This document shows positions 36,634 to 45,880 of a DNA stretch of 64,000 bases, one piece after another. The DNA comes from Albidovulum denitrificans (GTDB taxonomy: Bacteria; Pseudomonadota; Alphaproteobacteria; Rhodobacterales; Rhodobacteraceae). The notes beneath the pieces are model-generated. The model had not been told where the DNA came from, did not search any database, and saw only the letters and a list, made by a program, of their open reading frames with translations. Position numbers and translations under genes: made by a program. Numbering within the stretch: position 1 is the stretch's first letter; each line of letters opens with the position of its first letter. The stretch spans positions 248,001 to 312,000 of the forward strand of contig NZ_PVEP01000003.1 in assembly GCF_002973535.1 (NCBI RefSeq). Direction: 5' to 3'.

Positions 36634-37686
36634 ATGGATGCCGCCGGGCTGAAACACCGGCTTGTCGCGAAGGCGGTCGAAGAGGGGTTCGCCGCCGCCC
36701 GGATCTGCCGCCCGGATGCGATCCCCGAGGCGGCGGGGCGGCTGGCGACCTTTGTCGATCAGGGTCGGCACGGGCAGATGGGCTGGATGGCAGAGCGGAT
36801 GGGCTGGCGCGGCGATCCGGCGGCGCTTTGGCCCGAGGCGCGGTCGGTCGTGATGCTGGCCGAGGTCTATACGCCCGAGGGCGACCCGCTGGCGGTTCTG
36901 GACCGGCCGGACCGGGCGGCGGTTTCCTGCTATGCGCAGGGGCGCGACTACCACGACCTTGTGAAGAAGCGGCTGAAGCGGGTTGGGCGGTGGTTGATCG
37001 AGGCGGCCGAAAAAGGCTCTGTTCCGGCGGAAATCAAGGTTTTCGTCGATACCGCGCCGGTGATGGAAAAGCCCTTGGCGCAGGCGGCGGGACTGGGCTG
37101 GCAGGGCAAGCACACCAATCTGGTAAGCCGCGAATTGGGAAGCTGGTTTTTCCTGGGCGCGATCTTTACCACGCTGGACCTGCCCGTGGACGGGGCGGAG
37201 GTTGACCATTGCGGGTCCTGCCGGGCCTGTCTGGACATCTGCCCGACGGGCGCATTTCCGGCGCCCTATCAACTGGATGCGCGGCGGTGCATTTCCTACC
37301 TGACGATCGAACACAAGGGGCCGGTGGACGAGGCGTTGCGCGGCGCGCTCGGCAACCGGATCTATGGCTGCGACGATTGCCTTGCGGTCTGTCCGTGGAA
37401 CAAGTTCGCGGTGGCGGCGCGCGAGGCGGGCTATGCCGCGCGAGTGGGCGCGCCGCCGCTGGCGGAGCTTGCCACCCTGGACGATGCCGCGTTCCGGGCG
37501 CGGTTTTCGGGCAGCCCGGTCAAGCGGATCGGGCGGGACCGTTTCGTGCGCAACGTGCTTTATGCGATCGGAAATTCGGGCGAGGAGGCGTTGAGTCCGC
37601 TGGTGGAGAGCCTTTTGGCGGATGCGGACCCGGCCGTGGCCGATGCTGCGCAATGGGCGCTTCGGCGGCTGAAATCGGCACGCTGA
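36634..37686 (+). CDS. queG: Epoxyqueuosine reductase
   Basis: 350 residues. Two 4Fe-4S motifs are complete: [12 protein letters not shown] and [10 protein letters not shown]. The upstream segment [20 protein letters not shown] contains the active-site region of the cobalamin-dependent reductase. A HEAT-like C-terminus ([19 protein letters not shown]) may contact tRNA. It performs the last step of queuosine synthesis at tRNA position 34. Confidence 0.95.
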   Translation: MDAAGLKHRLVAKAVEEGFAAARICRPDAIPEAAGRLATFVDQGRHGQMGWMAERMGWRGDPAALWPEARSVVMLAEVYTPEGDPLAVLDRPDRAAVSCYAQGRDYHDLVKKRLKRVGRWLIEAAEKGSVPAEIKVFVDTAPVMEKPLAQAAGLGWQGKHTNLVSRELGSWFFLGAIFTTLDLPVDGAEVDHCGSCRACLDICPTGAFPAPYQLDARRCISYLTIEHKGPVDEALRGALGNRIYGCDDCLAVCPWNKFAVAAREAGYAARVGAPPLAELATLDDAAFRARFSGSPVKRIGRDRFVRNVLYAIGNSGEEALSPLVESLLADADPAVADAAQWALRRLKSAR

Positions 37687-37785
37687 GATCACGTTCCGCG
37701 TGCGCGGGGTAGAAAAATACGCGATTCGCCCCCATCCTTGAGGTATCGTCCCCCGTCATGGGGCAAGGAAACCGAGGAGGATTTC

Positions 37786-37980
37786 ATGAGCCGTCATCTT
37801 GCAGACCGCCGCGAACCGTCGGACGGAGGCCGGACGAAACATTATGCCGAGGTGGAGCGCAGCCATGGCGGCGCGGGCAGCCATCCGGCGACGAAAGCCC
37901 TGCATGAGCGGGCGCAGACCCGGAGCGACGCGGCGCGGTTGAAGGCCTTCACCCGGATCGAACGCGGTCTGGAGGCCTGA
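37786..37980 (+). CDS. Small charged hypothetical protein (64 aa)
   Basis: 64 residues from the ATG at 37786 with GAGGAGG six bases upstream, a better start than the longer frame at 37738. It is hydrophilic and very rich in Arg, His, Ala and Ser (SRHLADRREPSDGGRTKHYA), with no membrane segment. I do not recognise a family. It is free-standing between queG and the convergent dxs. Confidence 0.65.
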   Translation: MSRHLADRREPSDGGRTKHYAEVERSHGGAGSHPATKALHERAQTRSDAARLKAFTRIERGLEA

Positions 37981-38001
37981 ACGACGAGAGAGATCATGAG
38001 G

Positions 38002-38027
38002 CGCGCGTGAGGTTCAGGCGCGCTTTT
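38002..38027 (+). terminator. Possible terminator after the 64-aa gene
   Basis: GCGCGC pairs with GCGCGC around an 11-base loop and is followed by TTTT. It overlaps the last codons of the convergent dxs, so the coding constraint may explain part of it. Confidence 0.35.
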
Positions 38028-39930
38028 CGCCAATACGGGTAACGCCCAGAACGTCCAGCACCTTCGCCTCGATCTGGGGCGCGTTCATGCCTGCGGTGGC
38101 ATACATATCCTCGGGCGAGGACTGGTCGATGAAAGTGTCGGGCAGCACCATGGAGCGGAATTTCAGCCCGTGGTCGAAGACGCCCTCTTCCGCCAGAAGC
38201 TGCGCCACCTGAGAACCGAAACCGCCGATGGCGCCTTCCTCGATGGTGATGAGCGCCTCATGATGCGCGGCGAGTTGCAGGATCAGGTCGCGGTCGAGCG
38301 GCTTGGCAAAGCGGGCATCGGCGACGGTCGGGGCAAGGCCACGCTGGGCCAGCGCCTCACGCGCCTTCAGCACCTCGGCCAGGCGGGTACCGAAGGACAG
38401 GATCGCGACGCGGCCGCCTTCGGAAATGACCCGGCCCTTGCCGATTTCAAGCGGTTGGCCGCGTTCGGGCATGTCGACGCCGACACCTTCGCCGCGTGGG
38501 TAGCGGAAGGCCGAGGGGCGGTCGTCGATAGCGGCGGCGGTGGCGACCATGTGGACCAGCTCTGCCTCGTCCGCCGCAGCCATGACCACGATGCCGGGCA
38601 GGTTGGAGAGGTAGGCCACGTCGAAGGCCCCGGCATGGGTCGCGCCGTCCGCGCCAACCAACCCCGCGCGGTCGATGGCGAAGCGGACCGGCAGACGCTG
38701 AATCGCGACGTCGTGGACGACCTGATCGTAGCCGCGTTGCAGGAAGGTGGAATAGAGCGCGCAGAAGGGTTTCATCCCGCCGGCGGCCAGCCCGGCAGAG
38801 AAGGTCACCGCGTGCTGTTCGGCGATGCCCACGTCGAAGCAACGGCGCGGGAAGCGTTCCGCGAAGAGGTTCAGCCCGGTCCCGTCCGGCATCGCTGCGG
38901 TGACGGCGACGATCTTGTCGTCCCGCTCCGCCTCGGCGATCAGGGACCGGGCGAAGACCTTGGTGTAGGACGGCGCGTTTGAGGCCGCTTTCTTCTGTTC
39001 GCCTGTAACAGGGTCGAATTTGCCGGTCGCGTGGCCCTTGTCGGGGCTACGTTCGGCGGGGGCGAAGCCCTTGCCCTTCCTGGTCAGCACATGGATCAGA
39101 ACCGGCCCGGTGGCGCGGTCATGGACGGTGCGCAGGACGCCAAGCAGCTGGTCCATGTCATGCCCGTCGATGGGGCCGACATAGGAAAAGCCCAGCTCCT
39201 CGAACATGGTGCCGCCGACGGTCATGCCTTTGAGCATTTCCTTGGCGCGGCGGGCGCCTTCCTGGAAGGGCGGTGGCAGCAGGCTGACCGCGCCTTTCGC
39301 GGCGGCCTTCAGCTCCTGAAACGGCGCGCCGGCGTAGAGGCGAGAGAGGTAGGCGGACATGGCGCCAACCGGCGGTGCGATCGACATTTCATTGTCGTTC
39401 AGCACGACGAAGAGCCGCTTTTTCAGGTGACCGGCGTTGTTCAGCGCCTCATAGGCCATGCCCGCGCTCATCGCGCCGTCGCCGATGACGGCGATGGCAT
39501 CGCCCGCATCGCCGCCAAGGTCACGCGCCACCGCAAAGCCCAGCGCGGCGGAGATCGAGGTAGAGGAATGGGCGGCGCCGAAGGGGTCATAGGGGCTTTC
39601 CGACCGCTTGGTAAAGCCCGACAGGCCCGATTTCTGGCGCAGCGTGCGAATACGGTCGCGCCGCCCGGTCAGGATCTTGTGCGGATAGCACTGATGGCCG
39701 ACGTCCCAGATGATCTTGTCGCGCGGTGCGTCGAAGACAGCGTGCAGGGCCACGGTCAGTTCGACGACGCCAAGACCGGCGCCCAGATGCCCGCCGGTGA
39801 CGGACACCGCGCTGATCGTTTCGGCGCGCAATTCGTCGGCGAGGTGACGCAGGTCGGCATCCGTCAGGGACTTGAGGTCGGCGGGGACGGTCACACGGTC
39901 AAGCGTCGGTGTCTTCGGTCTGTCGGTCAA
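38014..39930 (-). CDS. dxs: 1-deoxy-D-xylulose-5-phosphate synthase
   Basis: 638 residues. The TPP-binding [18 protein letters not shown], the [18 protein letters not shown] block with its conserved His, and the [17 protein letters not shown] and [13 protein letters not shown] blocks are intact. It condenses pyruvate and glyceraldehyde-3-phosphate at the entry of the MEP isoprenoid pathway. The best-matching N-terminus needs a rare TTG start at 39930 with no obvious ribosome site; a GTG at 39894 is the fallback. It is the last gene of the xseB-ispA-ltaE-dxs stretch. Confidence 0.96.
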   Translation of the reverse strand: MTDRPKTPTLDRVTVPADLKSLTDADLRHLADELRAETISAVSVTGGHLGAGLGVVELTVALHAVFDAPRDKIIWDVGHQCYPHKILTGRRDRIRTLRQKSGLSGFTKRSESPYDPFGAAHSSTSISAALGFAVARDLGGDAGDAIAVIGDGAMSAGMAYEALNNAGHLKKRLFVVLNDNEMSIAPPVGAMSAYLSRLYAGAPFQELKAAAKGAVSLLPPPFQEGARRAKEMLKGMTVGGTMFEELGFSYVGPIDGHDMDQLLGVLRTVHDRATGPVLIHVLTRKGKGFAPAERSPDKGHATGKFDPVTGEQKKAASNAPSYTKVFARSLIAEAERDDKIVAVTAAMPDGTGLNLFAERFPRRCFDVGIAEQHAVTFSAGLAAGGMKPFCALYSTFLQRGYDQVVHDVAIQRLPVRFAIDRAGLVGADGATHAGAFDVAYLSNLPGIVVMAAADEAELVHMVATAAAIDDRPSAFRYPRGEGVGVDMPERGQPLEIGKGRVISEGGRVAILSFGTRLAEVLKAREALAQRGLAPTVADARFAKPLDRDLILQLAAHHEALITIEEGAIGGFGSQVAQLLAEEGVFDHGLKFRSMVLPDTFIDQSSPEDMYATAGMNAPQIEAKVLDVLGVTRIGEKRA

Positions 39931-40013
39931 AGCGGCGGCCCCGGTGTGGTTTCGGCCGGTTTAGCCGGAATCACGTGCAGGAACAATCGCGATGGCTTGC
40001 AGATTTCGTGCAG

Positions 40014-41066
40014 TCAGCCGCCGTAATGGGCGCGAAAGGCCGCGATGGCGCGGTCCAGCGCGGCATCATCGACATCGCGGTGCAGGACCATGCGGATGGC
40101 GGGGCTTTGGCCGCCGATCACGATGCCTTGCGCCGCCAGCGCCGCGCGCAGGTCGGCGTGACCGTCCGCGGCGGGGGTGAAGAAGACCATATTGGTGGCG
40201 TGGCTGACCTGCCCCACGCCCAGATCGCCCAGCGCCTTGGCCAGCCGCGCGGCGCGGGTGTGATCCTCGGCCAGCCCGGCGCGGTTATGGGTCAGCGCGT
40301 GGCGCCCCGCCGCGGCGAGGATACCGGCCTGCCGCATCCCGCCGCCCAGCATCTTGCGCAGCCGCAGCCCGCGCGCGATCAGATCGGCCGGGCCGACAAG
40401 GACAGAGCCGACGGGCGCGCCAAGGCCCTTTGACAGGCAGACCGAGACGGTATCGACAAGGCCCGCCAGATCGGCAGGCGCACAGCCCAGCGCGGTCACG
40501 GCGTTGAAGAACCGCGCGCCGTCGAGATGGACCGACAGGCCCGCCGTCCGCGCGGCTTCGGTAGCGGCGCGCATGTCGGCAAGGGGAACGGCCTGACCAT
40601 TGACGGTGTTCTCAAGGCTCAGCAGGCGGCTGACGGGATGGTGGGGATCATCGGGCTTGATGGCGCCGGTCACATCGCCCGGCGCGACGCCGCCGGACGG
40701 CCCGACCGGCACGGGGCAAAGCGCCACGCCGCCAAGGACCGAGGCCCCGGCGGCCTCATGCAGGTAGACGTGATAGGCACCGCCAAGGATGACCTCATCC
40801 CCGCGCCCGCAATGGGAAAGGACCGCGACAAGGTTCGACTGCGTGCCGGAGGGCAGGAACAGCCCGGCCTCCTTGCCCAGCAGTTCGGCGGTCTCCGCCT
40901 GAAGGCGATTGACGTCCGGGTCCTCGCCATAGACGTCGTCGCCGACCTCGGCCCCGGCGATGGCGCGCAGCATCGCGGCGTCGGGCCGGGTGACGGTATC
41001 GCTGCGCAGGTCACAGATCGTGTTGGCGGCGGGAGAGGCGGCTTTCATGCCGGAATAGACACTCAT
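40014..41066 (-). CDS. ltaE: Low-specificity L-threonine aldolase
   Basis: 350 residues from the ATG at 41066, with GAGGAGG upstream. The fold-type I PLP lysine lies in SVCLSKGLGAPVGSVLVG; other family blocks are DLRSDTVTRPDAAM, VYGEDPDVNRLQ, LPSGTQSN and HLDGARFFNA. It cleaves threonine or allo-threonine to glycine and acetaldehyde. It sits between ispA (10-base gap) and dxs, an insertion into the usual isoprenoid gene cluster. Confidence 0.93.
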   Translation of the reverse strand: MSVYSGMKAASPAANTICDLRSDTVTRPDAAMLRAIAGAEVGDDVYGEDPDVNRLQAETAELLGKEAGLFLPSGTQSNLVAVLSHCGRGDEVILGGAYHVYLHEAAGASVLGGVALCPVPVGPSGGVAPGDVTGAIKPDDPHHPVSRLLSLENTVNGQAVPLADMRAATEAARTAGLSVHLDGARFFNAVTALGCAPADLAGLVDTVSVCLSKGLGAPVGSVLVGPADLIARGLRLRKMLGGGMRQAGILAAAGRHALTHNRAGLAEDHTRAARLAKALGDLGVGQVSHATNMVFFTPAADGHADLRAALAAQGIVIGGQSPAIRMVLHRDVDDAALDRAIAAFRAHYGG

Positions 41067-41076
41067 TTGATCCTCC

Positions 41077-41937
41077 TCAGGTGTCACGACTGATTGTAAA
41101 ACGGGCCGCCTGGCGCAGCGGGTCGGCGGCCATGCCGTACTGCGCCAGCGCCTCCTCTGCCTCATCCACCAACGCGCGGGCGCGGGTCTTGGCGCCGTCG
41201 AGGCCAAGCAGCGAAACGAAGGTCGCCTTGCCCGCCGCCGCGTCCTTGCCCAGCTTCTTGCCCGCCTTGTCGGGGTCGCCCTCGACATCCAGAATATCGT
41301 CGGCGATCTGGAAGGCGAGGCCCAGCGCCTTCGCGTAGCGTTCCAGCGGCCGCGGATCCGCCCCGGCAAGGATCGCCCCCGCCGTCGCGGCAAAGCCGAT
41401 CAGCGCGCCGGTCTTGCCCGCCTGAAGGCGCGTGATCTCCTCCAGAGTCAGGGGCGTCGCGGCGGTTTCGGCGGCGATGTCAAGCGCCTGGCCCAGCACC
41501 ATCCCCTCGGCCCCCGAGGCCTGCGCAAGGGCGACGACAAGGTCGATCCGCCGGGCGCCCAGCGCCGGGTCGCAGCAAAGCTGGAAGGCCAGCGTCTGAA
41601 GCGCGTCACCGGCAAGGACAGCGGTTGCCTGATCCCATTTTACATGCACCGTGGGACGGCCGCGCCGCAGGTCGTCATCATCCATGCAGGGCAGATCGTC
41701 ATGGACCAGCGAATAGGCATGAAGCGCCTCGACCGCGGCGGCGGCGGGCATCGCCTCCCCCTCATGGATGCCATGAAGGCGGGCGCTTTCAAGGACAAGG
41801 AAGGCGCGCAGGCGCTTGCCGCCCTGTAGGGCGTAGCGCATGGCCTGAATGACGGGCAGATCGGGATGGAACGCCAATGCGTCGTCAAGCGCCTGCTGCA
41901 CTTTCGACTGCGCGCGGGTCAGGCGTTCGTGAAACAC
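41077..41937 (-). CDS. ispA: Polyprenyl synthetase (farnesyl/geranyl diphosphate synthase)
   Basis: 286 residues from a GTG at 41937 that follows the xseB stop directly. The first aspartate-rich motif is DDLPCMDDDDLRRGRPTVH and the second is DDILD in LAFQIADDILDVEGD; GGKRLRAFLVLES carries the substrate-binding lysine and arginines. It builds C15 (or C10) prenyl diphosphate from IPP and DMAPP, downstream of dxs in the same pathway. Chain length cannot be certified by eye. Confidence 0.95.
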   Translation of the reverse strand: MFHERLTRAQSKVQQALDDALAFHPDLPVIQAMRYALQGGKRLRAFLVLESARLHGIHEGEAMPAAAAVEALHAYSLVHDDLPCMDDDDLRRGRPTVHVKWDQATAVLAGDALQTLAFQLCCDPALGARRIDLVVALAQASGAEGMVLGQALDIAAETAATPLTLEEITRLQAGKTGALIGFAATAGAILAGADPRPLERYAKALGLAFQIADDILDVEGDPDKAGKKLGKDAAAGKATFVSLLGLDGAKTRARALVDEAEEALAQYGMAADPLRQAARFTISRDT

Positions 41938-42174
41938 TCAGAGACCTTCGACGGGGGTGGTGCCTGCGGGTTTGCCATCGGGGCCGAGGGTGATCTTCGC
42001 GACCTTCTCCTCCGCCTCTTTCAGCTTGGCCTCGCAATGCGCCTTCAGCTTCGCGCCCTTCTCGTAAAGGGCGATGGATTTCTCAAGCTCGACATTGCCG
42101 GATTCAAGGGCGCGGACGACCTCTTCCAGCTGCTTCATGGCGTCTTCGAAGCTGAGGGTGGAAAGATCGCTCAT
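41938..42174 (-). CDS. xseB: Exodeoxyribonuclease VII small subunit
   Basis: 78 residues, typical of XseB, with the family pattern LSFEDAMKQLEEVVRALESG and SIALYEKGAKLKAHCEAKLK forming two helices. It partners XseA in degrading single-stranded DNA. The start overlaps the deacetylase stop (ATGA) and the stop abuts ispA. The xseB-ispA-dxs cluster is widely conserved. Confidence 0.95.
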   Translation of the reverse strand: MSDLSTLSFEDAMKQLEEVVRALESGNVELEKSIALYEKGAKLKAHCEAKLKEAEEKVAKITLGPDGKPAGTTPVEGL

Positions 42175-43103
42175 GCGCCGCGCTCCATCAGGACAGTGAC
42201 ATGCGCTTCGACCGATGCCGCCAGCGCGGCGAGATCATAGCCGCCCTCAAGGCAGGATACCACCCGGCCCGAGGCGGTTCTGTCGGCCAGATCGCAGATC
42301 GCGCCGGTGATCCAGGCGAAGTCGCTTTCGGTCCAGTTCAGGCCAGCGAGGGGGTCGTCGCGATGGGCGTCGAACCCGGCGGAGATCAGGATCAGGTCGG
42401 GGGCGAAGTCGGAAACGCGGGCCAGCGCCGCTTCCCAGGCCGCGCGCATCTCTGCCCCGCCCGAGCCGGGGCGCAAGGGCAGGTTCACGATCTGGCCATG
42501 CGCGCCGGTTTCCGTCGCCGCGCCGCTGCCGGGGTAAAGCGGCATCTGGTGGGAGGAGACGAAGACCGCCCGCGCCTCATCCCACAGCAGGCCCTGCGTT
42601 CCGTTGCCGTGATGGACATCGAAATCAAGGACCGCGACGCGCGACAGGCCATGGTGATCAAGCGCGTATCTGGCCGCGACAGAGACTGTTCCGAACAGGC
42701 AGAACCCCATCGCGCGGCCACGTTCGGCATGATGGCCGGGCGGGCGCATGGCGACGAAGGCGTTGGCGGCCTCACCCGCCAGAACCGCATCGACGGCGGC
42801 TTCGGCCGCGCCGATCGCGCGCAGGGCGGCCTCATACGACCCCGGCGACAGGAAGGTATCGGGGTCAAGCTGCGCCAAGCCTTCACCCGGCCGCGCGGCG
42901 CGGACCTTTGCCAGATAGTCGGCGGCGTGGCAGCGCAGCACCTCTGCTTCCCCTGCCAGCGGCGCCTCGCGGCGATCCAGCGCGGCGAAGGCGGGCGCGT
43001 TCAGCGCGCGGCTGACAGCGGTGATCCGGTCCACCCGTTCGGGATGGCCGGGGGGTGTCAGGTGCGACAGGCTACTGTCATGGCTGAAAAGAAGCGTCGT
43101 CAT
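42171..43103 (-). CDS. Histone deacetylase family protein
   Basis: 310 residues of the arginase/deacetylase fold. RPPGHHAERGRAMGFCLFGT holds the paired active-site histidines, and VAVLDFDVHHGNGTQ and SAGFDAHRDDPLAGL supply the zinc ligands. Bacterial members deacetylate small acetylated amines or acetyl-lysines; the substrate is not known here. It overlaps xseB by ATGA and lies 15 bases downstream of petR. Confidence 0.93.
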   Translation of the reverse strand: MTTLLFSHDSSLSHLTPPGHPERVDRITAVSRALNAPAFAALDRREAPLAGEAEVLRCHAADYLAKVRAARPGEGLAQLDPDTFLSPGSYEAALRAIGAAEAAVDAVLAGEAANAFVAMRPPGHHAERGRAMGFCLFGTVSVAARYALDHHGLSRVAVLDFDVHHGNGTQGLLWDEARAVFVSSHQMPLYPGSGAATETGAHGQIVNLPLRPGSGGAEMRAAWEAALARVSDFAPDLILISAGFDAHRDDPLAGLNWTESDFAWITGAICDLADRTASGRVVSCLEGGYDLAALAASVEAHVTVLMERGA

Positions 43104-43118
43104 GTCGCGGCCTTCCCG

Positions 43119-43829
43119 CTATTCGGGCGCCAGCATGTAGCCCGCGCCGCGCACGGTCTGAAGGTAGCGCGGCTGCTTCGGATCGGTTTCGACCTTGCGC
43201 CTGAGACGGGTGATCTGGACATCGACGGCGCGTTCCTGCGCGGAATCGCCGCGGCCGCCGCCCCGGCCCAGATCCTCGACCAGTTGCGTGCGGCTGACCG
43301 CCTCGCCCGGACGGGCGGCGAAGATGCGCATCAGCGCGGCTTCGGTCGCGGTCAGGCGGATCAGGTCGTCGCCGCGCCACATCTCCCCCCGGTCGACGTC
43401 GTAGCGCACCGGCCCCATATGCAGGACGCGCGGCAGGCGGGTTTCGACCTCGGGCGGGGTGCGGCGGAGAATGGCGTTGATGCGGAGAAGCAGTTCGCGC
43501 GGCTCGAAGGGCTTGGCCAGGTAGTCGTCCGCCCCGGCCTCAAGCCCGGCGATACGGTCGTCGGCCTCGGCCTTGGCGGTCAGGAGAAGGATCGGCGTCG
43601 TGAGGCTGCGGCGCAGGTCGCGCGTCAGGCTGATGCCGTCCTCGCCGGGCATCATCACGTCAAGCACGATCAGGTCGAAGTCCAGCCCGGCCAGAAGCCG
43701 CCGCGCATGGGCGCCGTCGCGGGCGGAGGTAACCCAGAAGCCGTTCCGCATGAGGTATTTCTGCAAGAGCGACCGGATGCGTTCGTCATCATCGACGATC
43801 AGAAGGTGAACCTCGGGCTGGGGACTCAT
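43119..43829 (-). CDS. petR: OmpR-family response regulator, PetR-like
   Basis: 236 residues. The receiver domain has VDDDER and phospho-acceptor Asp57 (LDVMMPGEDG) and KPFEPREL. The C-terminal winged helix (LTATEAALMRIFAARPGEAV, RAVDVQITRLRRKVE, VRGAGYML) binds DNA. With the MarR-family gene directly upstream it reproduces the petP-petR pair of Rhodobacter capsulatus. There PetR is reported as needed for cytochrome bc1 and growth. Here the pair is about 21 kb from petABC. No histidine kinase gene is adjacent. Confidence 0.9.
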   Translation of the reverse strand: MSPQPEVHLLIVDDDERIRSLLQKYLMRNGFWVTSARDGAHARRLLAGLDFDLIVLDVMMPGEDGISLTRDLRRSLTTPILLLTAKAEADDRIAGLEAGADDYLAKPFEPRELLLRINAILRRTPPEVETRLPRVLHMGPVRYDVDRGEMWRGDDLIRLTATEAALMRIFAARPGEAVSRTQLVEDLGRGGGRGDSAQERAVDVQITRLRRKVETDPKQPRYLQTVRGAGYMLAPE

Positions 43830-44338
43830 GGCGCGCCATCCTTCATCGACAGGTAATGACGGCGAATCTCGGGGTCCATCATCGCCTCAAGCACCTGGCG
43901 AAAGCCGGTGACGGCGGCGGGTCCGGCGGAACGGTAGGCGGCGCGCATCCGGGCGCGCTGTGCCTCGGACAGGTCACGTTCCAGGGCAGAGCCCTTTTCG
44001 GTCAGGAAAAGGTTGCGTTCGCGTTTGTCCCGGCGGCCGACGCGGGCCTCGACCAGGCCATCCTCGACCAGCGTCCTGAGGACACGGTTCAGCGACTGCT
44101 TGGTGACGCCAAGCATGGTCAGAAGCGTGTTCACCGTCAGCCCCGGCTGGCGGTTGATGAAATGGATCGCGCGATGATGGGCGCGCCCATATTCGTAGTT
44201 TTCCAGAATCCGGTCGGGATCGGCCGTGAAGGCGCGGTAGGCGAAATACATCGCCTCGATCCCCTTGCGGAGCTGTTCGTCGGTCAGGAACAGCAGGCTT
44301 TCGCCGCCGCCCGTTTCCGTCCTCCCGCCTTGCATCAT
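43826..44338 (-). CDS. petP: MarR-family transcriptional regulator, PetP-like
   Basis: 170 residues from the ATG at 44338; a second ATG follows at once. The winged-helix core is LTVNTLLTMLGVTKQSLNRV with the wing EARVGRRDKRERNLFLTEKG. It overlaps petR by ATGA, so the two are coupled, as for R. capsulatus petPR. It is divergent from ilvE across 155 bases, where its operator may lie. Confidence 0.88.
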   Translation of the reverse strand: MMQGGRTETGGGESLLFLTDEQLRKGIEAMYFAYRAFTADPDRILENYEYGRAHHRAIHFINRQPGLTVNTLLTMLGVTKQSLNRVLRTLVEDGLVEARVGRRDKRERNLFLTEKGSALERDLSEAQRARMRAAYRSAGPAAVTGFRQVLEAMMDPEIRRHYLSMKDGAP

Positions 44339-44493
44339 GCCGTCCCTGCTGGCCTCTCTCTGATTTTATGTCAGTGATGTTGACTTTCCAAGGTCGAATT
44401 GATAGCGAGTCGCAGAAATCACGCAACTTTATGTCCGCATCGGACCAAACTTGCGCAACATTCGGAAAACGGGCTTGCCCGAGGAGGACTGTG

Positions 44494-45363
44494 ATGGCCG
44501 GGGCCTATGATGATCGTGACGGCAAGATCTGGATGGACGGGACGCTGGTGGACTGGCGCGATGCCAAGGTCCATATCCTGACCCATGCGCTGCACTATGC
44601 TTCCTCCGTTTTCGAGGGGGAGCGGTGCTATGATGGCAAGATCTTCAAGGGCCACGAACATTCGCTGCGGCTGCGGAAATCGGCCAATCTGCTGGACATG
44701 GAAATCCCCTATACCGCCGAAGAGATCGACGCGGCAAAGGACGCGATGCTGAAGGCCAATGGCTGGACCAACGCCTATGTCCGCGCCATCGCCTGGCGCG
44801 GCGCGGGCGAAGACATGGGCGTGTCGGCCAAGCGCAACCCGGTGCGGCTGGCCGTCGCCGGTTGGGAATGGGGCAACTATTACGGCGACGCGAAGCTGAA
44901 GGGTGCCAAGCTCGACATCTCGAAATGGAAGCGGCCGTCGCCGGAAACGATCCCGTCCGAGGCGAAGGCGGCGGGGCTTTACATGATCTGCACCATGTCC
45001 AAGCACGCCGCCGAGGCGAAGGGCTGTTCGGACGCGATGATGTTCGACTATCGCGGCTATGTCGCCGAGGCGACCGGCGCCAACATCTTCTTCGTGAAGG
45101 ATGGTGAGGTTCACACGCCCAAGGCCGACTGCTTCCTGAACGGGCTGACGCGGCAGACCGTCATCGGGATGCTGAAGGACATGCAGATCAAGGTGCATGA
45201 GCGCCACATAATGCCCGAAGAACTGGAAAGCTTCGAGCAGTGCTGGCTGACCGGCACGGCGGCCGAGGTCACGCCGGTCGGGCAGATCGGCGATTACACC
45301 TTCGAGGTGGGCGAACTGACAAAGCGCGTCGCCGCCGATTATGAGAAACTCGTGCGCGCCTGA
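44494..45363 (+). CDS. ilvE: Branched-chain amino acid aminotransferase
   Basis: 289 residues from the ATG at 44494 with GAGGAGG upstream. The fold-type IV PLP features include YASSVFEGERCY and YVRAIAWRGAGEDMGV, a candidate catalytic lysine in SKHAAEAKG, and EATGANIFFVKDG and LTGTAAEVTPVG. It transfers amino groups among Leu, Ile, Val and 2-oxoglutarate. It is divergent from petP and convergent with the lipoprotein gene. Confidence 0.94.
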   Translation: MAGAYDDRDGKIWMDGTLVDWRDAKVHILTHALHYASSVFEGERCYDGKIFKGHEHSLRLRKSANLLDMEIPYTAEEIDAAKDAMLKANGWTNAYVRAIAWRGAGEDMGVSAKRNPVRLAVAGWEWGNYYGDAKLKGAKLDISKWKRPSPETIPSEAKAAGLYMICTMSKHAAEAKGCSDAMMFDYRGYVAEATGANIFFVKDGEVHTPKADCFLNGLTRQTVIGMLKDMQIKVHERHIMPEELESFEQCWLTGTAAEVTPVGQIGDYTFEVGELTKRVAADYEKLVRA

Positions 45364-45375
45364 CGCGCGCACGAG
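45349..45375. terminator. Bidirectional hairpin between ilvE and the lipoprotein gene
   Basis: CTCGTGCGCG pairs perfectly with CGCGCACGAG around a seven-base loop that contains the ilvE stop codon. GGTCTTGTCTT follows on the plus strand. Confidence 0.55.
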
Positions 45376-45384
45376 GGTCTTGTC

Positions 45385-45666
45385 TTACGGATAGCGGCAC
45401 GGCGCGCGGTAGGACCGCCCGTCGGGATAGGTGTAGATACACTGCTGCGGCTGGTTCGCCTGATCGACGATGCTGCCGACAGCGGCACCGGCCGCGCCAC
45501 CCAGAAGGGCGCCTTCCAGCCGGTCGCCGTCATCCGAGGCAATCGCCCCCACGGCAGCGCCGGTCAGGGCGCCGGTGGCCATCGTCTGATCGCCCGTCGT
45601 CTCGCAGGCCGCGAGGGTAAGGGCGAAGGGCAGCGCGAGAAGCAGCTTGTGTTTCATCAGATTCAT
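45385..45666 (-). CDS. Glycine-zipper lipoprotein
   Basis: 93 residues from the ATG at 45666 with GGGAG upstream. A lipoprotein signal ends LTLAAC (Cys21). It is followed by a glycine-zipper region (GALTGAAVGAIAS and GALLGGAAGAAVGSIV) of the kind found in 17-kDa antigen/OmpA-linked small lipoproteins, and a short C-terminus with two cysteines. Probably anchored in the outer membrane; role unknown. It is divergent from modB across 214 bases. Confidence 0.85.
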   Translation of the reverse strand: MNLMKHKLLLALPFALTLAACETTGDQTMATGALTGAAVGAIASDDGDRLEGALLGGAAGAAVGSIVDQANQPQQCIYTYPDGRSYRAPCRYP

Positions 45667-45820
45667 GAGGCTCTCCCATATTGGATTCATTGAAGCCGTG
45701 GGGGGGCAACGCCGGGCCGGGCGGTGTGTTCCCTGAAGGTTTTCGGAACCGGCGGCATTTGGCCGATGGGTCTGGGAAAGGCGCCGGGAAGTTACGCTTG
45801 CCAAGCGCGCCGGGATTGGA

Positions 45821-45842
45821 GATATGTTTTTGGAAACATATC
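45821..45842. promoter_or_regulatory. Perfect inverted repeat upstream of modB, candidate Mo-box (ModE-type operator)
   Basis: GATATGTTT and AAACATATC form perfect nine-base arms around TTGG, 39 bases upstream of the modB start. AT-rich palindromes with TATAT-like arms in front of molybdate transport genes are the usual target of ModE-family regulators. The match to the known consensus is in layout rather than exact sequence. No ModE gene is in the window. Confidence 0.5.
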
Positions 45843-45880
45843 GAACTCCCTGCTTTTGACAGGGCCGGAACGGGGCGAGG

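Noticed and set aside
44370-44384. GTCA-N7-TGAC inverted repeat between petP and ilvE as a MarR operator
   Set aside because: Arms of four bases are too short to separate from chance, although the position is suitable for a PetP site.
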